Assembly (NCBI GenBank): GCA_910577635.1
Contig: CAJTNR010000005.1
Span: forward strand, 1-64,000
Source of the DNA: an uncultured Vampirovibrio sp.
Lineage (GTDB): Bacteria > Cyanobacteriota > Vampirovibrionia > Gastranaerophilales > Gastranaerophilaceae
Length of the DNA stretch: 64,000 nucleotides
Direction of reading: 5' to 3'
Shown here: positions 39,401-49,226 of the stretch, piece after piece
How the letters are laid out: each line of letters starts with the position of its first letter
Position numbering within the stretch: the first letter of the stretch is position 1
Position numbers and translations under genes: made by a program
The notes under the pieces: generated by a model
The model's input: only the letters and a program-made list of their open reading frames with translations
What the model was told of the DNA's origin: nothing
Database searches by the model: none

Positions 39401-40852
39401 ATTGAAGGAAGAATTGATGTTAAGGGAAATATTGCAACAATTGATAATTTAAAATTAATTAAGTTTATAAAAAATCAGAATAATAGAATCAATCCTATTG
39501 ATGCTCTTAAAGTCAGCGGACGGGTAATTCAAAAACAAGGAGATATCTACTATGATAACTTCAAGGTTGCAACACAGGTTCCGATTAATGTTCGGATGTT
39601 GAATCTTGTTTTTAAAAAATCTCTGTTAAAACAAGGAAACTTTGAATGCAGCCTCAATATAAACGGCAATCTTAAAAACCCTCGAGTTGTAGGAAAAGCC
39701 GAATTGAGCGATTTAGATATTCCTCTTTATGATACACAAATTAATAATATTAAAGTAAACCTCACCAACAGCTATATTGATGGTGAAATATTTGCCAAGA
39801 ATAAACGAAGCGATTTAAAAGTTTTAATAAAAGCGATTAATAGACTGATTCCTCCTTATACAATCGAGAAGGTGGGTATAAATTCTAATAATTTAAACAT
39901 TAATGATATAATCATGAGTCTTCCTGATTCTAAGGTTAAAAGCGATATTGAAACAAAACAGCCAATACAAATCAAACCTAATGATGTGATAATTAAAGAC
40001 GGATTCTTTAAGTTCAATGAAGTTGAGTGGGATAAAATTAAAGCTCAGAATCTAAATGGTTATTTTAATTATAAGAATGAAATTTTTAATTTTAAAAATT
40101 CTTCAGTTGATATTGCCAAAGGAAGAATCAGCGCCGGCGGAAAATATAATCCGGCTTTGACAAAACTTGAGATTAATGCTGATATGGATAATTGTGATGC
40201 TAATTTATTATCAACAGAGTTTCTGAATCTTCCTAACCATATCTTCGGTAAAATGAATGGTTCAATTAATCTTAGTGCTAAAGGACTTAATACTCCAGAT
40301 GGGATTAAGAATATAAACTCAAAAGTTAATTTTTCAATTAATAATGGAAAAATGCCAAAACTAGGCTCGCTTGAATATCTTTTAAGGGCGGGTAATCTGA
40401 TTAAAAATGGAATTGTCGGATTTTCTCTCAATAATCTTATACAAATCCTGACTCCTTATAAAACAGGAGAGTTTGAACAAATAAAAGGCAGTTTTGCTCT
40501 TGAAAAAGGAGAAGTGAATAATCTTGAAATATTCTCCAAAGGTAAAAATTTGAGTTTATATTTAAATGGCAGCTACAGCATTCTTGATAATTTAGCTGAT
40601 ATTCAAATTTATGGGAAACTGTCCCAGAGCATTTCTAATGCGCTTGGTGCAATCGGTAATGCTTCAATAAGGCAGTTTATTGATGCAATAAGTGCTAAAA
40701 AAGATAAGAATATTAAAGATGAACAGCTCGCAAAGAATCTTGCTAAAATTCCTTCAATTGAAATTGAAAATCCTTCTCCCCGCTACTTTAGAGTAAAAGT
40801 TCTGGGTGATATTAATAAAGAAAACTATATTAAAAGTTTCAGGTGGGAATAA
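36479..40852 (+). CDS. Large AsmA/TamB-like protein, 1457 aa
   Basis: Basic N-terminus, a membrane helix near residues 10-32 (TLIVLFSLFILLAASVSFI), then an AsmA-type first domain (LSDFLGLKIELINPKT, ISIENLDVNFKPLDLLF), about 1200 residues of repeated beta strands and an AsmA C-terminal region. That region parallels the 28994 protein: LEYLLRAGNLIKNGI against LERFLQAGNILSQSI, and LSLYLNGSYSIL against MSLYLTGKFNIL, both ending in an SFRW/NFKW motif. Probably periplasm-spanning lipid-transfer or envelope-assembly protein (family inference). The ATG at 36479 is chosen since a perfect -10 ends 6 nt before it and the helix follows at once; ATG 36431 would add 16 residues. Confidence 0.82.
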   Translation: MLRRNIIISIAKNTLIVLFSLFILLAASVSFIKNKYSYSLIENNLSDFLGLKIELINPKTTFDTHFSIVSKINTINIYNYNKTKKFISIENLDVNFKPLDLLFNKANFKSLSAEKITLNIKRDKEGKIDFYESVKKRDFSKFKNDKLKITRLESRIESLDLNFIDEFTTNANFRILVNNSDIYISKKYKTLSINQTGLIETTLNNQKQTSNLIVNIQSRYPFNSFSSDDLDLDINLSNFNLYILSDAFRNYVSKDADSLKGCLDLKIKTNNDSNIHNQELIADVSNLGIVLKDKKLIVPYKEKISAKMLFGAHKDALSISSFKLASNNLLLNASGKIIKPLSKNPSLELETEISNTQLNNFLYLLPDNLIYYRPGGISALKKADFYAMLEGKINLKYSPLNVTGNLKASNVHIPSAPKPFRQNDVNVVFMKDKMRLYTRVYTPDDQYVTIDGISNLDDSLYGKYSVKSTPKINLAYAQIYLVPIQQIIGFNLGPLPIMKVAGYGNIDIKTQGTIEDAQIFGNFKAYDASAQMEGLDAKLTKGKCELIFDNRNLIFREIKGKIGTADFLLTGNGNTKGDVNLNNKINNITTSELVNILNNSSIGAPYKKVTKNIAALSGLAEVDINLKGTIKNYEDKNFINDLFPSGAIKLKNNKVVLNNKLGVSKINAILNFGKTQKGIVEFFVNNSQFNLDFYSKDSLDKIIDNKEFVLKTNVFSNRIAFNDLIKELRKYSALNKKEELFLSYLSNFNFYSKISLKSEFSTTLDKVNFATMKNDGYIEGINSENNKNIKFNSGIIRIVDNRLIFDNFNVGFYQGYFKIKGIVNNFLTHPLGDLTINLDNINLDKINTIIPTVNPVSSGLKTGKIVFRNDSIKLEGFSFNYNTMPVYLNAKVKNLYSAKILEADFSTILNETTADNIINPYLTYPVKIKGEVPLKGTFKGNSDDYSISFHTDIPIESDIQFGGANINDGIFRRQIEGRIDVKGNIATIDNLKLIKFIKNQNNRINPIDALKVSGRVIQKQGDIYYDNFKVATQVPINVRMLNLVFKKSLLKQGNFECSLNINGNLKNPRVVGKAELSDLDIPLYDTQINNIKVNLTNSYIDGEIFAKNKRSDLKVLIKAINRLIPPYTIEKVGINSNNLNINDIIMSLPDSKVKSDIETKQPIQIKPNDVIIKDGFFKFNEVEWDKIKAQNLNGYFNYKNEIFNFKNSSVDIAKGRISAGGKYNPALTKLEINADMDNCDANLLSTEFLNLPNHIFGKMNGSINLSAKGLNTPDGIKNINSKVNFSINNGKMPKLGSLEYLLRAGNLIKNGIVGFSLNNLIQILTPYKTGEFEQIKGSFALEKGEVNNLEIFSKGKNLSLYLNGSYSILDNLADIQIYGKLSQSISNALGAIGNASIRQFIDAISAKKDKNIKDEQLAKNLAKIPSIEIENPSPRYFRVKVLGDINKENYIKSFRWE

Positions 40853-40875
40853 AATATAAAAAAATAATTAAGAAG

Positions 40876-40905
40876 TTGTAATTTTTTTAATTTTCGCATT
40901 AATAT
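40876..40905 (+). promoter_or_regulatory. dnaJ-like gene promoter (leaderless type)
   Basis: TTGTAA, an 18-bp spacer and TAATAT ending 6 nt before the ATG at 40912. Confidence 0.45.
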
Positions 40906-40911
40906 AGTAAT

Positions 40912-41967
40912 ATGAAATATAAAGATTATTATGAAATATTAGGAATTCAAAGAAACGCATCTCAGCAAGAGGTTAAATCTGCTTATAGAAAACTGGCAAG
41001 GAAATTTCATCCGGATGTTAATAAATCATCAGATGCTCAAACTAAGTTTAAAGATATCAATGAAGCTTATGAAGTCTTAGGGGACGAGGCTAAAAGAAAA
41101 CGTTATGACCAATTGGGCTCTTCCTGGTCTCAAGGGGCAGATTTTACTCCGCCGCCTGGGTTTGAAGGGTTTAATTTTTCAAACTTTTCTAATTTCTCTT
41201 CGTCCGGTTCTTCTCAAGGTGGTTTTTCTGACTTTTTCTCTGCAATATTCGGGGATATTCTAAATCAGCAAGCGCAAAATCCAAGAGGCGGTTATTCTTC
41301 TTTTGGAGGATTCCAAGACGCGTTTTCCAGAGGATATAAAAACAATAATCAAAAAGCCAGAAGTTCTCAAGCAAAAGAAAAAAAAGATGAATCTTTGGAT
41401 ATAATTCAGAATGTTATTCTTGATGTTAATGACTTGATTAATTGCCCGAATAAAACAGTAACTGTTAGCGCTTATCAAAAATGTCAGGCTTGTAATGGTT
41501 CTAAGAGCGGTTTCTGCTCTAATTGCTTTGGGACAGGGCTAGAAAAAGTAAGTAAAAATTTGACTTTCAAAGTTCCAAAATTCACGAAAGATGGCCAAAA
41601 AATCCGTCTTAAGGGTGAAGGAAAAAGAAACGAATATGGTCAGGCTGGTGATGTTTACTTAATTGTTAAAGTTAGTGATAAAAACTATGAAATAAAGGAT
41701 TTTAACTTAATTAAAGATATCGAACTTCTGCCTTATGAAGCGGTTCTGGGCTGTGAAAAAGAAATTGAGACTCCAGGCGGAAAAGTTAAGCTGAAAATAC
41801 CAAAATTAACAACAACAGGAAAAAAACTTAGACTTAAGGGTCTGGGATTAAGCAAAAAAGACAATACAAAAGGTGATTTTGAAGCAAGAATTAAAATTAC
41901 TCTAAAAAAAGAATTGTCAAGTGAAGCTATTCAGTTATATGAAAAACTCAAAAAAATTAATTCATAA
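40912..41967 (+). CDS. DnaJ/CbpA-type co-chaperone with reduced zinc domain
   Basis: 351 residues: J domain (1-70) with HPD in KFHPDVNK, a Gly/Phe/Ser-rich linker (about 75-150), then a shortened cysteine region [15 protein letters not shown] with only two CxxC pairs where DnaJ has four CxxCxGxG repeats, and two beta-barrel client domains ([17 protein letters not shown], then [16 protein letters not shown]...[10 protein letters not shown]). It stimulates DnaK/Hsp70. It is intermediate between type I DnaJ (two zinc sites) and type II CbpA (none). No dnaK or grpE beside it. Leaderless-type promoter. Confidence 0.9.
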   Translation: MKYKDYYEILGIQRNASQQEVKSAYRKLARKFHPDVNKSSDAQTKFKDINEAYEVLGDEAKRKRYDQLGSSWSQGADFTPPPGFEGFNFSNFSNFSSSGSSQGGFSDFFSAIFGDILNQQAQNPRGGYSSFGGFQDAFSRGYKNNNQKARSSQAKEKKDESLDIIQNVILDVNDLINCPNKTVTVSAYQKCQACNGSKSGFCSNCFGTGLEKVSKNLTFKVPKFTKDGQKIRLKGEGKRNEYGQAGDVYLIVKVSDKNYEIKDFNLIKDIELLPYEAVLGCEKEIETPGGKVKLKIPKLTTTGKKLRLKGLGLSKKDNTKGDFEARIKITLKKELSSEAIQLYEKLKKINS

Positions 41968-42009
41968 ATCCTTCTAATTAATACTTTATTTTTATTATAC
42001 TTTTGTCTA

Positions 42010-42038
42010 TTATTAAAAGAGCGGATAAGTTTTATAAT
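42010..42038 (+). promoter_or_regulatory. Promoter of the VKOR-fusion gene
   Basis: TTATTA (42010-42015), a 17-bp spacer and a consensus TATAAT (42033-42038). The 40-nt leader ends with an AAGGAG ribosome site. Confidence 0.4.
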
Positions 42039-42082
42039 ATAAATACTTAAGTCGACTGTCTAATAGTAAGGAGTTAGTAAAA

Positions 42083-43291
42083 ATGGAAAGTAATAATTTT
42101 AAATTTACCAAACTTCAATTCTGGATTATTCTAATCCTCGTTCTAATAGGAATAGGGTTGTGTGTTGAACTTTCGGTAATTTTTTGGAAAGCCAATTTTT
42201 TAGAAGCTTATATTCCAAGCTTTTGTACGGTTTCTGAGTTAATCGATTGCGATGGTGTAGCAAAAACAAATTATAGCGTATCAATGGGTGTGCCTAATGC
42301 ACTCTGGGGTTTGATTCTATATCTTGTTATATTTATGCTTCTATTTGTTGATAGAATTCAATCTAAGTTTAAAAATACAATATTTGATGTCTTTGAAAAT
42401 CCAAAAAGCTACATTGCAACTTTAGGGTTATTGTCTTTTGGGATTTCAATGATTCTTGCTTTTATTTCGATTTTTAAGATTCACAAAATTTGTGCTCTGT
42501 GTTTTTGCACCTACTTTGTTGATTTATTTATAGCTTTAGCTGCTAAACAAAAAGGATTTTTTGTTGAAGATATAAAAACAACAATTAAAGACTTTATTAA
42601 GGGCGCTAAAAAGTATTTTGTGCTGTTTATTATAGTACTTATAGCTTTTGTTTCAACTTTGGTTTATTTGGATAGGAGTCTTGTTTTTTCTCCTAAACTA
42701 AAAAAAGAAAGAGCTCAAAAAGAGTTCTATGCAAATAAGAATAAATATGCTATTAAAACTAACACTCTAGGACACGAGAATGCTCCTGTTGTTGTTAATG
42801 TTTACAGTGACTTTAACTGCCCTTTCTGTAAAGTTGTTAATATAATGCTTCATAAGGCGGCTAAAGAAGAAAAAATTGAAGTAAGAGAAATTAACTTCCC
42901 GCTTGATACAAGCTGTAATACAAAAATCGGCATGACTTTAGGAGGTCATGAAAATTCTTGTTTAGCTTCAAGATATGCTCTTGCTGCTAAAAAACAGGAC
43001 AAATTCTGGGGTGTTGCTAATATCCTTTTTTATAATAATTTCCAAAATGAAGAAGAACTTATTGCTCAGCTAAAAAGCTCTCATTTGGGATTGGACATAG
43101 ATAAGCTCAAAAGTGATGCTAACAGTCCTATTGTTATAGAAGAGCTTAATCAGGATATTGAAAAAACTTATAGCAAAGGAATCTTGGGTACCCCTGCAAT
43201 TGAAATTAATGATGTTCTCTACTTTGGTGCAATGCCATATGAAGAATTAATTGAAAAAATACAACTTGCACAAAAAAGAGCACAGAACTAA
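42083..43291 (+). CDS. VKOR-DsbA/thioredoxin-like disulfide-forming fusion protein
   Basis: 402 residues. The N-terminal half is a VKOR membrane domain of four to five helices: loop cysteines in FCTVSELIDCDG (about 43-51) and the active CxxC in KICALCFCTY. A further helix (FVLFIIVLIAFVSTLVYL, about 180-197) leads to a periplasmic thioredoxin/DsbA-like domain with active site NCPFCK (about 249-252), a helical insert and the cis-Pro loop GTPAIEI. The fusion couples quinone reduction to disulfide formation in exported proteins, as in cyanobacterial VKOR-Trx fusions. AAGGAG ribosome site. queH follows after 10 bp. Confidence 0.92.
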   Translation: MESNNFKFTKLQFWIILILVLIGIGLCVELSVIFWKANFLEAYIPSFCTVSELIDCDGVAKTNYSVSMGVPNALWGLILYLVIFMLLFVDRIQSKFKNTIFDVFENPKSYIATLGLLSFGISMILAFISIFKIHKICALCFCTYFVDLFIALAAKQKGFFVEDIKTTIKDFIKGAKKYFVLFIIVLIAFVSTLVYLDRSLVFSPKLKKERAQKEFYANKNKYAIKTNTLGHENAPVVVNVYSDFNCPFCKVVNIMLHKAAKEEKIEVREINFPLDTSCNTKIGMTLGGHENSCLASRYALAAKKQDKFWGVANILFYNNFQNEEELIAQLKSSHLGLDIDKLKSDANSPIVIEELNQDIEKTYSKGILGTPAIEINDVLYFGAMPYEELIEKIQLAQKRAQN

Positions 43292-43301
43292 AGAAGAAGA
43301 T

Positions 43302-43844
43302 ATGAAAAAGATAATACTACAGGCTTGCTGCGCTCCCTGCGCTTGTTATCCAATTAAAAAATTGCTTAATGATAACTATTTGCCTGTAGTGTTTTTTTAT
43401 AATCCTAATATTTTTCCTTATAAAGAGTATTTAATCAGGAAAAACGAGCTTGAGAATTATTGTGCTAAGTTAAATATTGATTTTTTTTATGATCAATATG
43501 ATATCAAAAAATTCTATCTTGAAACTAAAGGATTAGAACACGAGGGTGAAAAAGGCGCAAGATGTCTGGTTTGTTTTAAACTGAGACTTTTAAAAACAGC
43601 TCTTTATGCAAAAAAGAATAATATCAGCTATTTTACTTCGACTCTTAGTGTTTCACCTCATAAAGATTATAATCAAATTTTAACTGCCGGCAGATACGCT
43701 CAAGATCAAACAGGAGTTGAGTTTGTGGAATATAATTTTAAAAAACAGGATGGATTTAAAATTTCACGCTCTATTGCTAAAGAAAATAATATGTATGCTC
43801 AAAGCTATTGCGGGTGTTTATTTTCGATTAGAAATAGGAAGTAA
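43302..43844 (+). CDS. queH: Epoxyqueuosine reductase QueH
   Basis: Last step of queuosine tRNA-modification synthesis, the Fe-S enzyme unrelated to QueG. The 180 residues match the DUF208/QueH family: CCAPCACYP at residues 8-16, GARCLVCFKLRL in the middle and SYCGCLFS near the C-terminus give the conserved cysteines for the 4Fe-4S and iron sites. The ATG at 43302 is chosen; the frame extends upstream into the VKOR gene without reason. Probably co-transcribed with the VKOR fusion. Confidence 0.93.
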   Translation: MKKIILQACCAPCACYPIKKLLNDNYLPVVFFYNPNIFPYKEYLIRKNELENYCAKLNIDFFYDQYDIKKFYLETKGLEHEGEKGARCLVCFKLRLLKTALYAKKNNISYFTSTLSVSPHKDYNQILTAGRYAQDQTGVEFVEYNFKKQDGFKISRSIAKENNMYAQSYCGCLFSIRNRK

Positions 43845-43964
43845 AATTATTTTTTTAAACATAAAACATTCATATAAAAATATGATTTAAATCAATGCGC
43901 CTACACATTTTACACGATTTTTTGAAAATTTCAAGGTTTTGTAAAATTTTATTAAGCTAAAATC

Positions 43965-43992
43965 TTGACCCCAACCTTTTACAGCGTATAAT
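43965..43992 (+). promoter_or_regulatory. Main rpoB-rpoC1-rpoC2 promoter
   Basis: TTGACC (43965-43970), a 16-bp spacer and a consensus TATAAT (43987-43992), the strongest sigma70-type promoter in the window. The predicted leader is about 130 nt. The 283-bp gap 43845-44127 otherwise holds a TTTTACA...TGTAAAA inverted repeat (arms about 26 bp apart, between 43908 and 43945) just upstream; no ORF or ribosomal-protein gene is present. Confidence 0.7.
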
Positions 43993-44127
43993 TGATAAAG
44001 TTCGATAAAATGTTGCATTATGGCAAAAAATTGCTTTTAAAAAAAGTAAAACCTATAAAACCGAATAAGTAAGCCCTTTTGCACTGTTTTAATAATAATT
44101 GTAATTACTATATATTGAGGTATTTAA

Positions 44128-47100
44128 ATGACGACAACAAAAAAAGCAAGCCGAGTTACTCCACAAGGGATTCCCGGTACACGCCTTACTGATTTACCTG
44201 ATTTGATTGAAGTTCAGAAAAAATCATTTGAGCAGTTTTTAAAAGAAGGATTAAAAGAAGAATTACTTTCCTTTAGCCCTATCAAGGACTATACAGGAAG
44301 ATTAGAACTTCACTTCCTGCCTAACTATACCTTCGATAAACCTAAATATACTATTGAAGAAGCTAGAATCCATGATGCAACTTATGCAAAACAACTTCGT
44401 GTTATGATGCGTTTAGTTAACCGTGATTCTGGGGAAATTAAAGAACAAGAAGTTTATATCGGAGATATTCCGACTATGACTGATAAAGGTACTTTTATTG
44501 TTAATGGCGCTGAACGTGTTATCGTATCTCAGATTGTGCGCTCACCTGGAATTTACTACAAAAAAGAAGTTTCCCCAACCGGAAAACGTCTTTATAATGC
44601 AACTTTAATTCCTAACCGTGGTGCATGGTTAAAAATTGAAACTGATTCCAATGACCTTGTATATGTAAAAATCGATAAAAACAGAAAAATTCTTGCTACA
44701 ACACTGTTAAAAGCTCTTGGAATCACTCCTGTTGAAATGGAATCGTTGTTTACTCATTATGATTTCTTGAAAAAAACATTGGATAAAGATACAGCTCAAA
44801 CTACAGATGAAGCTTTGGTTGAAGTTTATAAAAAATTAAGACCAGGTGATCCTGCTACTCCTGCAGGCGGTCGTTCAATTCTTGAAGCTCGTTTCTTTGA
44901 TGAAAAGAAATATGATATTGGAAAAGTTGGTCGTTATAAACTCAATAAAAAACTTGGTTTAAACTTACCTGAAACTCAAAGAACAATTACAATTCAAGAT
45001 ATCGTAGCAGGTATTGAATACCTTATTAATTTAACATATGATGAAGGAACTCTGGATGATATTGACCATTTAGGCAATCGTCGTATAAGATCAGTTGGTG
45101 AATTGCTTCAAAATCAGTTTAGAGTTGGTTTATCAAGAATAGAGCGTATTGTTAAGGAAAGAATGACTCTGCAGGATTCAGAGACTCTTACTCCTTTGAA
45201 TCTATTGAATACAAAACCTCTTGTTGCAAGTTTGAAAGAATTTTTTGGATCATCCCAATTGTCCCAGTTTATGGATCAAACTAATCCCTTAGCAGAACTT
45301 ACTCACAAACGCCGTATTTCAGCTCTTGGACCCGGCGGTCTGATGAGAGAAAGAGCAGGTTTTGCTGTTCGTGATATCCATCCTTCTCATTATGGTCGTT
45401 TGTGTCCTGTTGAAACTCCGGAAGGACCTAATGCAGGTTTGATTAACTCACTTGCAACACATGCTCGTGTTAATGATTATGGTTTTATTGAAACTCCGTT
45501 TTTTGTTGTTAAAGACGGTAAAGTTACAGACGAAGTTCATTACTTAACTGCAGACGAGGATGAAAACTATCGTGTAGCACCTGCTGATATTGAGCTTACA
45601 AAGGATAGAACAATTAAAGATTCATATGTTCCTGTAAGATATCGTTCAGAATTCACAATGGGCGAATCAATCAAAGTTGACTATGTTGGTGTTTCTCCTA
45701 TTCAAATTATTTCAGTTGCAACATCTTTAATTCCTTTTATTGAACACGATGATGCTAACCGTGCTCTAATGGGTTCTAACATGCAGCGTCAAGCAGTTCC
45801 TTTGCTGGTTACACAAAGACCTGTTGTAGGAACCGGTTTAGAAGCCCGTGTTGCAAAAGATTCAGGAATGGTTTTAGTTTCAACTGTTGATGGTATTGTA
45901 GTTAAAGTAATGGGTGAGGAAATTCACGTTAAAGACAAAGAAGGAAACGTTCATCAATACCAGCTTTTAAAATATGTTAGATCTAACCAGGATACCTGTA
46001 TTAACCAAAGACCAATAGTTAAAGAAGGAGATAGTGTTAATAAAGGGGATGTTATAGCTGATGGTGCTTCAACTAATATGGGCGAGTTGTCCTTAGGGAA
46101 AAACGTGTTAGTTGCTTATATGCCCTGGGAAGGATATAACTATGAAGATGCTATCTTACTATCTGAAAGATGCGTTTATGATGATGTATTTACTTCCTTG
46201 CATATTGAAAAACTTGAAATTGATGCTAGACAAACAAAACTGGGACCTGAAGAAATTACTAGAGAAATTCCTAATGTTTCTGAAGATTCTATTCGTCACT
46301 TAGACGAGCGCGGAATTGTAAGAATTGGTGCCCGTGTTTATGCTGATGATGTTCTGGTTGGAAAAATTACTCCTAAAGGAGAAAGTGAACATCCGCCGGA
46401 AGAAAAATTATTAAGAGCGATATTTGCTGAAAAAGCCCGCGATGTTAAAGATAATTCTCTTCGTGTTCCTCACGGAGAAGGCGGTCGCGTAGTTGACGTT
46501 AAGGTATTTGATAGAGAAAAAGGGGACGAACTTCCACCTGGAGCAAATACTGTAATTAGAGTTTATATTGCTCAAAAACGTAAAGTTTCAGTTGGTGATA
46601 AACTCTCAGGACGTCATGGTAATAAAGGTATTGTTTCAAGAATATTACCTAAAGAAGACATGCCGTTTTTACCTGATGGAACTCCTGTTGATATAGTCTT
46701 GAATCCTCTTGGTGTACCTTCTCGTATGAACGTTGGTCAAACTTATGAACATTTACTCGGTTTAGCTTCATATTTAACCGGAAATCACTATGAATCTCCT
46801 TTGTTTGATGAAATGTACGGAGCTAACCAATCAGAAACAAATACCAAGGCTGAATTGTTAAAAGGTATTAGGGATAAAGGAATTGATTGGGTTCGAGAAG
46901 ACGGTAAAGTTACTCTTTATGATGGTCGTACAGGCGAACCTTTTGATGAACCTATTGCGGTTGGAATTTCTTATATCCTAAAACTTGTTCACTTGGTTGA
47001 TGATAAAATCCATGCCCGTTCAACAGGTCCTTATTCACTTGTTACCCAGCAGCCTTTGGGTGGTAAAGCCCAATTCGGTGGTCAAAGATTCGGTGAAATG

Positions 47101-47442
47101 GAAGTTTGGGCACTTGAAGCATATGGAGCAGCATATACCCTTCAAGAAATGCTGACAATTAAATCAGATGATGTTAATGGTCGTTCACGCGCTTATGAAG
47201 CAATAGTAAAAGGAGATAATATTCCTCGTCCAGGTATTCCTGAATCATTCAAGGTATTGGTTCGAGAACTTCAGAGCATTGGTTTAGATATTGCGGTATC
47301 TAAAAAAGGCGGTGAAGAAGTTGACTTAATGAGCGATACCGATGACTTAAGAAAATCCGCTCCTAAAAGAGTATTATCGGATATTGACTCAGAATTGCTT
47401 AATATCGACTTTTTCGATACAAGCGCAAGTTTTAAAGACTAA
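44128..47442 (+). CDS. rpoB: RNA polymerase beta subunit
   Basis: 1104 residues, the length of cyanobacterial beta subunits, without the large insertions of proteobacterial RpoB. Recognisable: the rifampicin-binding region ([30 protein letters not shown]), the catalytic-site loops ([24 protein letters not shown]) and the C-terminal [23 protein letters not shown] ribosome site. rplJ-rplL are not upstream, as they are in proteobacteria; queH is. Confidence 0.98.
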   Translation: MTTTKKASRVTPQGIPGTRLTDLPDLIEVQKKSFEQFLKEGLKEELLSFSPIKDYTGRLELHFLPNYTFDKPKYTIEEARIHDATYAKQLRVMMRLVNRDSGEIKEQEVYIGDIPTMTDKGTFIVNGAERVIVSQIVRSPGIYYKKEVSPTGKRLYNATLIPNRGAWLKIETDSNDLVYVKIDKNRKILATTLLKALGITPVEMESLFTHYDFLKKTLDKDTAQTTDEALVEVYKKLRPGDPATPAGGRSILEARFFDEKKYDIGKVGRYKLNKKLGLNLPETQRTITIQDIVAGIEYLINLTYDEGTLDDIDHLGNRRIRSVGELLQNQFRVGLSRIERIVKERMTLQDSETLTPLNLLNTKPLVASLKEFFGSSQLSQFMDQTNPLAELTHKRRISALGPGGLMRERAGFAVRDIHPSHYGRLCPVETPEGPNAGLINSLATHARVNDYGFIETPFFVVKDGKVTDEVHYLTADEDENYRVAPADIELTKDRTIKDSYVPVRYRSEFTMGESIKVDYVGVSPIQIISVATSLIPFIEHDDANRALMGSNMQRQAVPLLVTQRPVVGTGLEARVAKDSGMVLVSTVDGIVVKVMGEEIHVKDKEGNVHQYQLLKYVRSNQDTCINQRPIVKEGDSVNKGDVIADGASTNMGELSLGKNVLVAYMPWEGYNYEDAILLSERCVYDDVFTSLHIEKLEIDARQTKLGPEEITREIPNVSEDSIRHLDERGIVRIGARVYADDVLVGKITPKGESEHPPEEKLLRAIFAEKARDVKDNSLRVPHGEGGRVVDVKVFDREKGDELPPGANTVIRVYIAQKRKVSVGDKLSGRHGNKGIVSRILPKEDMPFLPDGTPVDIVLNPLGVPSRMNVGQTYEHLLGLASYLTGNHYESPLFDEMYGANQSETNTKAELLKGIRDKGIDWVREDGKVTLYDGRTGEPFDEPIAVGISYILKLVHLVDDKIHARSTGPYSLVTQQPLGGKAQFGGQRFGEMEVWALEAYGAAYTLQEMLTIKSDDVNGRSRAYEAIVKGDNIPRPGIPESFKVLVRELQSIGLDIAVSKKGGEEVDLMSDTDDLRKSAPKRVLSDIDSELLNIDFFDTSASFKD

Positions 47443-47472
47443 TAGATTAAATTAAATTCAAAAGGAGAATAA

Positions 47473-49185
47473 ATGTCTACAAGTATTGATTATTTTGATT
47501 ATATAAGAATTTCTATAGCATCGCCTGAGAGAATTCTAAAATGGTCATACGGGGAAGTTACAAAACCCGAAACAATTAACTATAGAACACTGAAACCTGA
47601 GCGCGATGGTCTGTTTTGTGAAAAAATCTTTGGACCCACAAAGGATTGGGAATGTTTTTGCGGCAAATATAAAAGAGTTCGTCACAAAGGTATTATATGC
47701 GAACGCTGCGGTGTTGAAGTTACAGATTCTAAGGTAAGACGTCACAGAATGGGACATATCAAGCTGGCAGCTCCAGTGTCTCATATCTGGTTTTTAAAAG
47801 GAATTCCTTCTTATCTTGGTCTTTTATTGGATATGACGCTTAAGGACTTAGAGCAAATTATCTATTTCAATAACTACGTTGTAGTAGATGGTGCAGACAG
47901 TCCGTTTAAAAAATTCCAGCTTCTAACCGAAGAAGAATATGAAGATTTTATTCTTGAAAACGAAGAAACAAAGTTAAAAGTGGGAATTGGTGCCGAGGTA
48001 ATTAAAGAACTTTTGGCTGAAATTAACCTTGAAGAGCTGGCTAATGATATAAGAGTTGAATTGGACAATGCCGGTGGATCTGTACAAAAAAGAGCAAAGC
48101 TTATTAAAAGATTAAGACTTGTTGAAAGTTTGATTGAATCAGGGACAGAACCTACCTGGTTTGTAATGGATATATTGCCCGTAACTCCTCCTGATTTACG
48201 TCCAATGGTACAATTAGACGGCGGTCGTTTTGCAACATCTGATTTAAACGATTTATACAGACGTGTAATCAATAGAAACAATCGTCTTTTAAGATTATTA
48301 GAAATGGGCGCTCCTGAAATTATCGTAAGAAACGAAAAAAGAATGCTCCAAGAAGCGGTTGATGCTCTTATTGATAATGGCAGAAGAGGAAGAACGGTAG
48401 TAGGACCTAATTCAAGGCCATTAAAATCTTTATCTAATATTATTGAAGGTAAACAAGGTCGTTTTAGACAAAACTTATTGGGTAAACGTGTTGATTACTC
48501 TGGTCGTTCAGTTATTGTTGTCGGTCCGCAGCTGCAATTAAACCAATGCGGGTTGCCTAAAGAAATGGCTATAGAATTATTTAAACCATTCGTTGTAAAT
48601 AAACTTATTGAGCGTGGTTTGGTGCAGAATATTAAATCTGCCAAGAAGAAAATAGAACGTTCAGAAGCTGTTGTATGGGATATTTTAGAAGAAGTGGTTG
48701 ATGGGCATCCTGTAATGTTGAACCGTGCTCCTACTCTTCATAGACTTGGTATCCAGGCATTTGAACCGGTATTAGTAGAAGGAAGAGCTATTCAACTTCA
48801 TCCTTTAGTTTGTACTGCCTTTAATGCCGATTTTGATGGTGACCAAATGGCTGTTCACGTGCCGCTTTCAATTGAAGCTCAAGCTGAAGCAAGAATGTTA
48901 ATGTTAGCTACTAATAACATATTAGCTCCTGCTACAGGTAAACCAATCATTACTCCAACCCAGGATATGGTACTTGGAATGTATTATCTTACAATAATCA
49001 AAAATCCTAATGCTAAAGTTAAGGGATATTTCCACGACTTTACAGATGTTATGGCAGCTCATGCAACTGGCGTTCTTGAGCTCCATGATAAAGTTATTGT
49101 TAGAGACGAAAACGGTCATAGAATTGAAACTACTCCTGGAAGAATTATCTTCAATGAAGCGGTTAGAAAATCAGTTCTAGCATAG
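47473..49185 (+). CDS. rpoC1: RNA polymerase gamma subunit (N-terminal half of beta')
   Basis: 570 residues corresponding to the N-terminal part of RpoC. It has the zinc site ([20 protein letters not shown]), the lid/rudder region, the clamp, and the active-site NADFDGDQ (451-458) whose aspartates hold the catalytic magnesium. It ends just after the active-site domain. A separate rpoC1 is the cyanobacterial/plastid arrangement. AAAGGAG ribosome site, 30 bp after rpoB. Confidence 0.97.
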   Translation: MSTSIDYFDYIRISIASPERILKWSYGEVTKPETINYRTLKPERDGLFCEKIFGPTKDWECFCGKYKRVRHKGIICERCGVEVTDSKVRRHRMGHIKLAAPVSHIWFLKGIPSYLGLLLDMTLKDLEQIIYFNNYVVVDGADSPFKKFQLLTEEEYEDFILENEETKLKVGIGAEVIKELLAEINLEELANDIRVELDNAGGSVQKRAKLIKRLRLVESLIESGTEPTWFVMDILPVTPPDLRPMVQLDGGRFATSDLNDLYRRVINRNNRLLRLLEMGAPEIIVRNEKRMLQEAVDALIDNGRRGRTVVGPNSRPLKSLSNIIEGKQGRFRQNLLGKRVDYSGRSVIVVGPQLQLNQCGLPKEMAIELFKPFVVNKLIERGLVQNIKSAKKKIERSEAVVWDILEEVVDGHPVMLNRAPTLHRLGIQAFEPVLVEGRAIQLHPLVCTAFNADFDGDQMAVHVPLSIEAQAEARMLMLATNNILAPATGKPIITPTQDMVLGMYYLTIIKNPNAKVKGYFHDFTDVMAAHATGVLELHDKVIVRDENGHRIETTPGRIIFNEAVRKSVLA

Positions 49186-49226
49186 TGAATAAGTTATAAA
49201 TTAAACAAAAAGAGGTAAATAGAATA

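Noticed and set aside
43845..44127. Small RNA or ribosomal-protein autoregulatory leader before rpoB
   Set aside because: Apart from the promoter I find no stable hairpin with a T run and no conserved leader element that I can name.
47874..48281. 135-codon minus-strand open frame inside rpoC1
   Set aside because: Antisense shadow of a conserved coding region; Ser-rich product, no ribosome site.
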